A DNA stretch of 64,000 bases from Ahaetulla prasina (Eukaryota; Chordata; Lepidosauria; Squamata; Colubridae): the NCBI RefSeq assembly GCF_028640845.1, contig NC_080541.1:179468502-179532501 (forward strand), in the 5' to 3' direction. Both the position numbers and the translations under genes were made by a program. Positions 1 to 11,879 of the stretch are shown here, piece after piece (position 1 is the first letter of the stretch; each line of letters starts with the position of its first letter). The notes below the pieces were generated by a model. That model searched no databases, was not told where the DNA came from, and saw only the letters and a program-made list of their open reading frames with translations.

Positions 1-990
1 TTTGTCAATACTGATGGTGTTCATGTCTTGCCCCAGATGTTTTGGAATTGGACCCAATGCTTCTATTACTATCTTTGCTTTCTTTTGCCACTGTTGTTCC
101 ACTTCTGTTTGCATATATCTTTGTCATGATTTTCTCCAGTTCTTTCTCTTCTATTCTGCTGTCTCCAGGTACTGCAACTTCCACTATCCAGATGGGTTTC
201 CCCCACATTTTTATGAACCATTGTTAAGTTTGGATATTATGTGGCAGGTACTTGTCTGCTTGAATTCTAAACTCACAGAGCACTTCTTCATTTTATACTA
301 CTTTATCTATTTTGTGGTCCCACCAGTTCTTGCTTGTAGGCAAATGGTATTTCTTGCAGCTATTCCAGTGCTTCATTGCTGCTACTTAATCATGGCATTG
401 TTTGTAGTCAGTCTATGTGATCTTCTTGCAGCAGCTAACTAGGTGGCTCACTATTTCTTCAGCTTCTTTACAGAAGCAGCATTTGCTGTCTGTTGCTGTC
501 TTCACAATTCGGCCTTTAGATGTTTATCTTCTTAAGGTCAGGTCTTGTGCAGCCAGAATTAGTCCCTCTGTCTCTTTCTAAAACTTTCTTGCTCTTAGCC
601 ATTGTCAGGTCTTGCTGTTATCTGCTTTGTCTGCTTTTTAAATAATACTTTGCCTTGCCATGTCTCTTTTCTATTCTTTATTTGGTATTTTTTGTAGACC
701 AGTTTTATCTATCTAGTACTCGGTAACCCTCCATTGTATCATTGCTTCAGTGCATCATCTTCACTGTCCATCAGATATTCCTCCAATGCTCTTTTTATTT
801 CTTCAACCCTCTGATACCATCTGGACAATATTCCATGCCTACTTATGCTCCTTGGTAAATAAAGTCTGTCAACGTTGCTTCATGGATGAAGGGCATGATT
901 CATTGTCATTATTTTTCTGGCGTGGCTATCCCAGACTTTTCGTTCTGCTTGAGTCCAGTCTGCTATTCCAGCTGTGTATCTAATGACTTG
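1..990 (-). mobile_element. Degraded non-LTR retrotransposon, 3' end of the reverse-transcriptase ORF
   Basis: Read on the minus strand in shifting frames, conserved C-terminal blocks of an R4/R2-like LINE ORF appear in order: RYTAGIADWTQAE and MTMNHALHP near 950-860, a cysteine/histidine cluster CCFCKEAEEIVSHLV near 490-450, and VAVPGDSRIEEKE then IEALGPIPKHLG near 195-30. Several stops and frameshifts separate them, so the copy is old and inactive. The element continues beyond the window start. The clade assignment (R4-like) is from memory and is uncertain; the LINE identity is firm. Confidence 0.8.
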
Positions 991-995
991 CCCAG

Positions 996-1075
996 GTGTT
1001 TTTTTTTAATTTATTATAATTATTGATTTGCTACCCAACTACCAAATCTGATTCTGGATGGTTTACAAATTGTTG
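996..1075 (-). mobile_element. Diverged LINE/SINE tail remnant
   Basis: On the minus strand this reads GTAAACCATCCAGAATC..GGTAGCAAAT followed by an A/T-rich run. It resembles a degraded version of the GTAAGCCGCCCTGAGTC tail seen at 17824 and 37622. From 1076 to 1278 I see only A-rich sequence with no recognisable feature. Confidence 0.35.
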
Positions 1076-1278
1076 AAAACATTTAAAAATAAGGAAAGAT
1101 AAAAAAAATAAAACAACACAAAAAGGAAGAAATGTGGCAGAGAAAGCAAACTGAAATAGGGACAAAACAATGGAAAGAAAGGGATGCCAATCCTCATCAA
1201 AGGTCTGGGAAAATAGGCCTTTGAAACACCAGTATTGGGGGGGGCATTTGAATCTCTCAGGGAAACCTCCCTCCACAG

Positions 1279-1587
1279 CAGAGGGGGGTTTCAGCAGGTT
1301 CTGAGCAGTTCTGGAGAACCGGTAGCGTAAATTTTGAGTAGTTCGAAGAACCTATAGTAAAAATTCTGACTGGCCCCACCCCCATCTATTGTCTGCCTCC
1401 TGAGTCCCAACTGATCGGGAGGAAATGGGGATTTTGCAGTAACCTTCTCTTGGAGTGGGGTGGGAATAGAGATTTTACAATATCCTTCCCATGCCACGCC
1501 CACCAAGCCACGCCCACCAAGCCATGCCATGCTCACCAAGCCACACCCACAGAACCGGTAGTAAAAAAAATGTGAAACCCACCACTG
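1279..1587 (-). mobile_element. Non-autonomous hAT element, CAGNGGTGGG family
   Basis: Starts CAGAGGGGGGTTTCA and ends TGAAACCCACCACTG, giving terminal inverted repeats of about 15 bp. It is flanked by a perfect 8-bp duplication, ctccacag, at 1271-1278 and 1588-1595. The interior holds the family motifs: repeated AACCGGTAG-like and ACTACTCAAAATTT-like segments and CCACGCCCACCAAGCC. No ORF for a transposase. Confidence 0.85.
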
Positions 1588-2099
1588 CTCCACAGAGCAG
1601 ATGCTGCACCAGAGAAGCTGTGCTTCTGTGCTCCCAATAGATGGCATTGTTTAATCAAAGATACCCAAAGCATGCCAACCTAGTCAAATCAGAGCTGCCA
1701 GTAAAATAATATGGGAGAAAGGCAATCCCTCAAGTAACCAGGCCCTGTGCCATGTACTTTCTCACTCTGTATGGGAGAGAGGAATATCAGCTGACTCATA
1801 GGCATTAAATAGTTTAGAGAAGTAGAGGCTTCCCCTCCTTCTGTTATCTTCTCTGATGTAAAAAGAAACAACCCCCTCCCCTTATTAATTCCCTCTAATT
1901 GGCACATAAAGCACTCCTGGACAAACCAAGGTCAGTGGAGCCAACTCCTGCCCTCCCCTGCCTTCCAGGACATAAACTTTCTCTGAGGTTTTGGGTTATC
2001 ATTTCTGTGGTACCCACTACAAACTGTGACCTGATTGCCCTCCTAATGAATACTTAAAGCAAAAACTGGAGTTGAATTCTACCTTTTTTCCCCTCACAG

Positions 2100-5000
2100 G
2101 TCAAAGGAAAGAGTACAGTAGCACTATAATGAAGGCTGAGTATGACTTCCGGCATCGGGTGGAGGTAGGAAAAACCTTTGGAAGCCCAGAAAGGTCCCTG
2201 CCATTCTTCTCAGTTGCAGAAGATGGGTGCACTTAGCAGTTATGCTCTAAGTCAGGGGTGTCAAACTTAAGGCCCAGGGACCAGATCTGGCCCATGGGGT
2301 GCTTAGATCTGGGCCGCGGGGCCGCCCTGGAAACAGTGAAGAACTGCTGGCAGAAGGAAGCGTCACAACCAAAAACAGAGCTCAGGAGCCTGTTTTCTCT
2401 GGGAGAGGGCTTGGGCCACCAGAGGTGGCCTCGACACGAGTGACGTTGAGCTGGCCACACCCACCCTGGCCACACCCACTCTGCCCCACTGCCCCAAGGT
2501 CAAACACAACCCTGATGCGGCCCTCAATGAAATTGAGTTTAACACTCCTGCTCTACATAAACTTCATCCATTGCTCAATTAAAGAATTTTGGATCCTTTT
2601 GTGTTGATCTTCCTGAAGAGGAGATTACTTAGCCATTGGTTCAAAACGCTCTGATTCTGGACTTCCTGCATTGCACACAGAGTTAAATATGATGCTTGAA
2701 AAGATTTTGTCTTATTCCATAATCCTGTGTTTCCCATGCAGGACGACTTTTTCTTTGCCAGTTCTCTGGTCCTAACCTCAAATTCAAGTGATTTTTCAGA
2801 ATGGGGAAGAACAGAAACTCAGCCTTAAATAACATCCTTAACTTTTACATTTTTAATTTACCATTCATTCATAAATTAGTAAGTTTTCAACCTTCATTAT
2901 ACAGGTAGTCTTCAACTTACAACCCCAATTGAGACAGAAAGTTCTGTTGCTAAATGAGGCAGCTGTTAAGTGAGATGGGGCCTATTTTATGACCTGTTAG
3001 GCCACAGTCATTAAGCAAATCACAATGGTTGTTAAGTAAATCATGAGGTTATTAAGTGAATCCATCTTTCCCCATTGACTTTGCCTGTTGGGTGTTGTGA
3101 CCCAAGCCCAAGTAGGTAGTAGGAAACTCAGTCCGTGAAAAAACAATAATTTTATTTGAACATCTGAGAATTACTTCATTCTCAGCATAGTTCAACTCAA
3201 ATTAAAGCAAATTCCTCCCAACGCAAATTCCTCCCAACTTAAATTCCTCAGTTATCTTGCAAACCTTGGTCCAATTAGGCAAACTGCCAAAGGCCTTTCT
3301 TGGCAAACGTTCACAAGTCACAAAAATAAAGGCAAGACGTAGATGAAGCAGAAGACGAAGCTACCAATGTTGTTTTCTGGCAAAGCTCAAATGCCGGTGC
3401 TGGTCTGTTTTAAGCCTTATGGGAGGGGCCAATCATCTCTTGGCCCTACTCCCGAGTTGTCCTTTTTGCTTGAGCTGCTCTTGCCTTCTGGCAGCTCTTC
3501 TCATGTGTGCATTAGGAACAGGCTCCTCCTGTTCCTCTGCCTCACTACTATCAGTTTCTGGAGGCTCTGGAGTCCGCACCTCACTCTCTGATGGCCCTGG
3601 CCTCACCTCAGCCTCATTGATGTCCGACTCTGTTGCCAGCACCACAGGCTGCTGGCAGACCACAACATTGGAAGTCCCCTGGGAATGTTGTGAATGGTGA
3701 TCATGTGACCCCAGGACACTGTAACTGTCAGCTTTATTTCGTTGGGGGTGTTCCTTGGAACCCTGACATTAACTTTTGTAAATACATGGTGATCACCAAG
3801 CAGCCAAATTTTGATCATGTGATTGCAGGGACACTGCGATGACCATAAGTGTGAAAATTGACTCTCGTCACTTTTTGAGTCCTATCGTAACTTCACTTAC
3901 TAAACAAATAGTTAGAAGTGAAGACTACCTGTATACTGAGAGGTTGCCTTCCAACATCCAGATGAAAATAAATTAGGGCAAAGCCTATTATGGCTGTATT
4001 CACACAACATGCTTAATTTGACGACTGAACTATTCTATTTTCTTTGAATAATGCACTGAATCCCAAACTAACCAAACAGCCTTGGTTTTCACACCATGCT
4101 ATTCAATCCCACCCACCCTCATTTGAGTTTCATGTTGAATGAATGCAGCTACATGTAATTAGCCTGGCTAAGCATGTTGCATACATACGGCCACAGGTGA
4201 GAACTCATTTCTTCTGGTACACATTTGTCTGAATATCTGCAAGAGACTGGGGCCTCTTCTTCTGATAGAAAGTTATTCCGAATTTCAGCATTAGAAGCCT
4301 ATATCTTTTGAGTGATTAATATTTAACTGATTGATCACCTGAATTTTAATCAGATAAATTTAGAAGTGTTTTCCTGTAGATGAAATATTAATTTCCCTAC
4401 CTTTAATGTTTAATCTTTTTTCATTCTTTCTTACAGTAATATAACAACTTTAAATTACTTGTAAATATTAAACGATTATGTAATCAATGATTGTCTACAT
4501 AGTTTAATGAGTTATGCTTTGTTTCTGTTGAACAAAATTCCCACCATAAATTAATCATTTGAAAAATGTTGCTGTTTATTATACCGAACCAACTGAAGTT
4601 AATAGCATATGCTCTATATGCAGCAGTACTTCCTAGTGTCTCTTATACACTGATCCTTTTACAACAGTTACATGTACACTTAGATTATGCACTAAACAAC
4701 CAAAGTCCATATTTGATCCACAGCATCTTTTGACTTGTACTATTGATGGCAAAGAAATCAACAATGTAGAGAATTGTATTGAGCGGCTCAAAATGATGGA
4801 TGCCCAAAGCCATGTGTGGGGCCAAGACATGCTTTTGCAGATCAAGGAGAACAAATTGTTGCTGACGGACATAGAGGCTGAGGTAAACAGAGCTTCTGTA
4901 TACTTTATTTCACATCCAATTTGCATTGCCATATTTTCTTACAAGCTGGGATGGGTACCTGGGACAACTGAGATTAAATATCTGAACGGTAGCCATGATA

Positions 5001-8000
5001 CTGCTACTAAATAAGACATTTAAAATGCCAAGGAATGGCAAAGAACTACTGTATACTCAAGTTCCTCATGGATTTTTGGCATAAAAAGTTGTGTCCTTTT
5101 CTTTGGACCTGGAAGGCGGCGACATGGTCCTTTCTGTTACATCCTGTGTGTTTGGGTTTTTTGCCTGCAGGAAGAGCTGGACTGCTATCCCTTGGAAGAT
5201 ATCCAGGATTGTGTTGCCATCCTTAACCGTTGTATTTACAACTCCATCTTGGCTATTTCTGTGAAAGAATTCAACCAGCACAAAACTAGTATCTTGCTCT
5301 TTCAATGCGAGCAGATTGGGGTAAATACAGCATCTCTTTAATTTGGAGGGGACAGATTTGAAGATGGCCTAGAGACAAACTGCAGGTTCCTCTGATATCC
5401 ATAATCACATGTAATATATCTGAAATTGACATCTTTGCTTAAAATATAGCAGTCCCAACAAATCTCATTTGTATCTATGCCACTAGGAGAATTAGGAAAT
5501 TGTTCTCCTCTGGCAGCAAGACACTGATTGTCAGATTTTAATAAACATGTGAGGAACCTTCTGTAGTCCAAATCCTTCTGCATACTGTCTTCCTAGTGTT
5601 TAACATAAGGTGAATAGCAAAAAGAAATTAGTTCCTTATTATCTTATGAAATAATTTGCTCTGGGATGAGTCCTACATCCCACATAAATATCAAAAGGTT
5701 AGCCAAAGGAAATATTCTGCAGTGCTTCTATTGTCATAGGATAGTACAGAATAACAGAATAATAGAGTTGGAAGAGACCTTGGAGGTCTTCTAGTCCAAG
5801 GGTCTCCAACCTTGGCAACTTTGCTGGCTGAGGAATTCTGGGAGTTGAAGTCCACAAGTCTTAAAGTTGCCAAGGTTGGAGACCCCTGTTCTAGTCCAAC
5901 CCTCTGCTCATTTCTGTGAAAGAAATGGTATAGGAAAACATTCAAATGGTTGTCCAATCTATTCTTAAAAACTTCCAGTGTTGGAGCACCCACAACTTCT
6001 GAAGGCAAGTTGTTCCACTGGTTAATTGTTCTGTCAGGAAATCTATCCTTAGTTCCAGGTTGCTTTTCTCCTTGATTACTTTCCACCCATTGTTTCTTGT
6101 CCTGCTTTCAGGTGCTTTGGAGAATAGGTTGACCTCTTCTTTGTGGCAGCCTTTTTAGTTATTGGAGCACTGCTATCATGCCACCTTTAGTCATTTCTTT
6201 CATTAACCTAGACATAACCAATTCTAGCAAACCTTTCTTTATATGTTTTAGCCTCCAGTTCCCTAATCATCTTTGTTGCTCTTCTTTGTATGTTTTCTAG
6301 AGTCTCAGCATCTTTTTTACAGTCATAGTGGTGGAGAACAATTTATATCAGACAATAACAGTAGCCATTCCAGTTTAAAGTTGGAAGGTCTGAATCTAGA
6401 GAAACCTGAAAACTGCTTCTTCTTTCTTTTAGGCTGACTTGTTGAAAACCAAAATACAGAAAGCTATTGAGGAATGGAGAACTGAATGTCAGAATCATGA
6501 TATGCTCAGGTAACAGAAAAGTTGGACATCTGCAATATTAAGTTTCAATTGCAAATGCTTTATTGGTTACCTCAAGACATGATGATTGATGGTGATGTAG
6601 GTTTATTATTATAATTTAGAATGAACTTAGAGAACGTGTTGAATCGGCAAAACAGAGCACCTCACGTTGGTAACACCACACTAATTCCTCATGATTCTCC
6701 TTGGGACATGGACCCACGCTACACGGAATTCAATGGTAACTGTATAATTCCTTTTTGCTGGAATGTTGCTTACCAGTGGAAGACATGCATGCTAAATAAA
6801 GTAAAAAGATGGAGGGAGGGAGTGTCTATTGTCTTAATATACAGCACATGGAAATATGACCAAAGGAGAGAATTAGATTATTTATATGGAATAGGTGTAT
6901 AATAGGCTTGAATTATTCTTGGACTGTTTCCAATTTTGGATGCGCTGGATGGTGAATACAGTAGAACTGGAGTCTAGTGCAGGGGTCTCCAACCTTGGTC
7001 CCTTTAAGACTTGTGGACTTCAACTCCCAGAGTTTCTCAGCCAGCTTTGCTGGCTGAGGGACTCTGGGAGTTGAAGTCCACAAGTCTTAAAGGGACCAAG
7101 GCAGGGGTGGGTTCTAATTTTTTTTACTACCGGTTCTGTGGGCATGGCTTATTTTGTGGACGTGACTTGATGGTCATGTGACAGTGGGTGTGGCTTGATG
7201 GTCATGTGACTGGGTAGGCATGACCAACTCAATGTCTCTCATGTCAAGGGGTACCTCGCCTGGCCCCTCCCCTCCCAGCCATTCCTTGTCACACCCAGCC
7301 TCAACGTATCTATAGTTCTGCAAAAATGTTGTTCACCTTTTTTCAGCTTTATTATCTGCATACCCCTACATACACCTGGAGATCAGGGGTCTCCAAACTT
7401 GGCCACTTTAAGACTTGTGGACCAACTCCCAGAATTCCTCAGCCAGCTTTTTTAAAGTCTTAAAGTGGCCAAGGTTAGATACCTCTGCTATAGATGCACT
7501 TTCATGGACCACTGGAAGGAGGAAATGCTTTGCCCAAGAGTGTGAAAATCCCCATTTCCTCCCCACCCCACTAATCTGTTCTGGGAAGGAATTAAACTCC
7601 CCCCTCTTCATTTCCCAAATAAAATATCCCAGATAATTAAGGAATAATCAAGCTGCTAGCAAGGAACCTGCCTGGAATTCCATATTCCTGCCAGCTGCAT
7701 AAAGGAAACTTTGTAAGCAGAAAACAGCTACCAGTGCTTAGAGATCATAAGAGTACAAATGTGCCTACCGTTCCTGTCCTATTGTTTCCTTTCATTATAT
7801 CCAATTAATATAGTTATTACATACTCATACTCATATATATGCTTATATATTGTATAGTTATTTCATACTTATGCTTATATATACTGTGTGACAAAATTAA
7901 TTAATTAATTAATTAATTAATCATAGAAAGTGGAAGCCGGAAGTTCGGCTCCATTTACAAGCAGGCAGAAAACTCATTCAAGACAGGATAATTCACAATG

Positions 8001-11000
8001 GAAATCGCTCAAAATCACCTTTTTAGAAACACAAAGCCCTTGTTGCACAAACCCCAAAACTTCAAAAACATTGAACCATGTAAGAATTCCTCTTCTTATC
8101 CAATTTGTTGTTCAGCTGACCCAGAAAGGAGCTTCTAGCCGCTCTGTCAATTTAAAGCGACAGCGTGTTTTTTTCCCCCCCTTCTTCTTTGCCAAGCGAT
8201 CTCCTGGCTGAGAAGCGAGCCAATCTGTTGGGAGGCTTCTTGGCTTCTCAATTTAAAGGGACGGTGTCTTGGTTTTTTTCCCCCCCCTCTTCTTCAACAA
8301 GTGAGTCTTGATTTTTTCCTTCTAGCCAATCAGCTGGAGTCGGGAGACAGCAATAGATTGGGGGTGGGGCCAGGCAGAATTTTTACTACCGGTTCTCCGA
8401 ACTACTCAAAATGTTTACTACCGGTTCTTGTGAACTGGGGAGAACCGGTAGCAACCCACTACTGGACCAAGGTTGGAGACCCCTGGTTTAGTGCTTCAAG
8501 TTTAGAAACTCTTGCTCAACAATGGCCCGTTTGCTTGTAGTTTTCTTCAATATTCTATCTTAACTCCCGCTGCTTTTCAATATATGCATGGAATTATTGG
8601 GATAAATGTTCTGAAAAGATCAGATTTAGTGTCACCAGTAAACTGATAGCTTCCGGTAATGTGTTTCCTTAAAAAAAAATCAGGGAAGCTGTTGAAATCC
8701 ATTGTCAGTTATGGGTTAGACAATCAGATTCAAGCTTAATGCAGAAAAAGATGGTTCTATTCAGTCAAAAAGCAAGTCAGGGAATGGAAATTTAGATAAA
8801 AACATTCCAGAGTGCAATCTGGGTATGTTTCTAGATTGAGCCTAGGATCTAGAAGCCAAGATTTAGTAGCAGCGGCTAAGAATGGATTTTCACAGCTTCT
8901 AATATAAGACATTCAGGGTTAAGTGATATACATTCATTATGTGATAACAGCTATCTCTTTTACCCCTTGGTATCCTTTTTGAGAAGCAACTGGGTTACTC
9001 ACATTTGGGGCAAGGGAATTGAAATGGAAAGTCAGCTAGCTGGGGCATTATTGATAAGTTGTAGACACATTGATTATTGAACATTGTAGAAGCTGAACGG
9101 CAATTTGACCAGCAGCAGAAGTATGAAACACATCAAGAAGATCCTAAACTCTCCCCGATGTCACAGGATAAATATATAGAAATTGTAAGTACTCCATCCT
9201 TTCTTGGATACCATCTCTCTGCTGGCCCACACTAAAGCATATTTCCCTGTTATGTCTCCAGAGGGTAGGAACTGGAGAGCAGGATATTGTTATCTAAACA
9301 GGTAGGGCAAGAAAACCACATAGTTTGGATCGGGGTGAAATCCAAAAATTTTCTCTACCAGTTCTGGGCATGGCTTGGTGGGCGTGGCTGGGGAAGGATA
9401 TTGCAAAATCTCCATTCCTATCCCACTCCAGGGGAAGGATACTGCAAAATCTCCATTCCCTTCCCTCCTGGGGGAAAGATATTGCAAAATCTCCATTCCT
9501 ATCCCACTCTGCAGCCAGCCAGAGGTGGTATTTGCCAGTTCTCCGAACTACTCAAAATTTCCACTACTGGTTCCCCAGAACCTGTTAGAACCTGCTGGAT
9601 TTCACCCCAGGTTTGAACAGTGTATAAGAGAAGATATTTCCCAATTTATTTGGGATTGGAAATACCCAACTCCTTAGGTTAACCATATTGTCTGGAGAGT
9701 ATGTGAATTTTAGTTCAACCCCAATTAGAAATCTCCTGTTTGAGTATAGGAACCATTGTTGTTGGTACAAAGTCTGAATTTGAATATTTTAATGAACAGA
9801 GATTGTAATCATGAAGCACTACTTCTAAGAAAGTGTTACAAGATATTCTAGAAATTGTCTGGAAAGATAGTAACAAACTATGGTAAAGGAAAACATTTAG
9901 CTAGAAGCCAGGATTGCAAGCCAGAATAAGAGATACTTTGATCTGGAGATCAATAACATGTAAATGAGAGAAGATGTCTCTGTACAGCTAATTAATTTCA
10001 CTTCTTAATTAGTGTTTTTTCCCAGCTCTAGACAAGGAACCAAATGAAGTAAATTAGACTATCATAAAATTGAAAGTATGACCTAAATGCTAAATCTCTG
10101 AATCAGGGGCAGGTTTCAAAACCCGTCACTACCGGTTCGCTCGTGGGCTTGCACATGCACATGACACTTCTGCTCATGCGCAACACTTCTGTGCATGCAC
10201 AAAAACATCCGGGCAGGTGGGTGGAGCCTCCCACCACTGCCACTATTGGGTCGTCCAATCCGGAGTGAACCAGTACCAACCCACCACTGCTCTGAATGGC
10301 AGGAAAAATGTAGACTGTTAGTGGTTTTCCCAAAAAAGTTTTCAATAATACAGTATTGGAATTGGATTCTTGTTCCTCTGTTGTGAGCAGGAGATCCTGA
10401 ACCATGTTCTGGATGATATAGAATCATTTGCAAGAAAACTACAGAAGAATGGCACCCTGAGTGACAAGAAGAAAAAGAAAAAGAAAAAAGGAAAGGAAAG
10501 TGATAACAATCAAGGTAACACCGCCAAAGCAGCAGCCAGTAAATTTCTAAATTTCCATGATCTCATAGAAAATAAAGGCGGGCGGGGGAATAAACTGATT
10601 CTAATCCAAACTTTCTTTGCCTTAAGAAACAGTCTCTTGTCAGAGTATTCTGAACAAGAGAAAAATGATACAGAGGAACAAGCAATATGAGACATGCTAA
10701 AAACTCTTTACTCTGAAGTTCATAGTGGGCATTGGACATTTGAATAGGATATGCATTTAGTCGGGAACAGTTCTACTGCCAATCATTTTTACTGAATTAC
10801 CTAACTCCTAGGACATTACAATCCTAGAAATTCAGTTCCTTCCTTAATCATAGATTTTGCCTCATTCATTCATCCATTCATTCCAAAGGTGCTTTTTCAA
10901 GAGGCAACTGGACTTTCTTGTTTTGTCTTTTGAAGATGTTTTGCTTCTCATCCAAGAAGCTTCTTCAGCTCTGACTGAATAGTGGGGAATGGAAGGATTT

Positions 11001-11843
11001 ATATTCCTTGCAGACAGCTAGTCATCTGCATCCTTTTAGAGGGTCATTGAAGCATTTGGATAAAAAGGATGCAAATGAGCAGCTATCTCCAAGGACTATA
11101 AATCCTTCCATTCCCCATCATTCAGTCAGAGCTGAAGAAGCTTCTTGGATGAAAAGTGAAACATCTTCAAAGATAAAACAAAAAAGTCCAGTTGCCTCCT
11201 GAAAAAGCACCTTTGGGACAACCATGACCTAAATGACTGAGAATCTCTACAAACATTCATTCATTCACTCACTCACTCATGGCTTTGATTTTCTACCACA
11301 ATCTCAAACTCTTTTGCCTGGTAAATCCTAGTCATCTCGCATTAGAGAAGGTTTAACTTAAGAGCCAACAAAGATGTGTGTTTGCCTACAATGAAATTCA
11401 TGTCCCCTATTATCATCAGTTCTCTCTATTTATATCCTTTTAGAGCTATATGCAGACTGTTTGGTTTTTCAATTTCTTGAATATTATTATATAATCCTTG
11501 ATCACTTTTTTTAGGTATCCCATCATCATTTAAGATTTCCTAGTTCACCAATCCTCTGTTATGGAGACACATTTTAATGATAAGTTCTATTTTTGTTAGA
11601 TCATCAATTTCACATTTGAATAGATTGTGTTCAAGAGCCATACAATGTTATCTACTATATGATTTTATTGAAAATTTTAAACAATTGTATTGAAAATTTT
11701 AAACAAGAATAAGACTAATACAAACGGGCTTATAGAATAAGTTTTTTAATTGTTTTTATATTGTATTTATGTGTTTATGTGTTTTTTAAGTGCCTGTAAA
11801 CCGCCCTGAGTCCTTCGGGAGATAGGGCGGTATATAAATATGA

Positions 11844-11879
<36 letters not shown>

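Larger units (their letters stand above)
6980..8485. mobile_element. Palindromic hAT MITE interrupted by a larger hAT
   Basis: The CAGGGGTCTCC start is at 6980 and the matching GGAGACCCCTG end at 8485. Flanks gtctagtg and gtttagtg match at 7 of 8 bases. The two halves are separated by the element at 7102-8464. Confidence 0.82.

Noticed and set aside
1291..1647. 118-codon open frame, minus strand
   Set aside because: Lies almost entirely in the hAT element at 1279-1587; the same peptide pattern recurs at every copy.
5691..6086. 131-codon open frame, minus strand
   Set aside because: The C-terminal block of a CR1 LINE run together with a hAT MITE.
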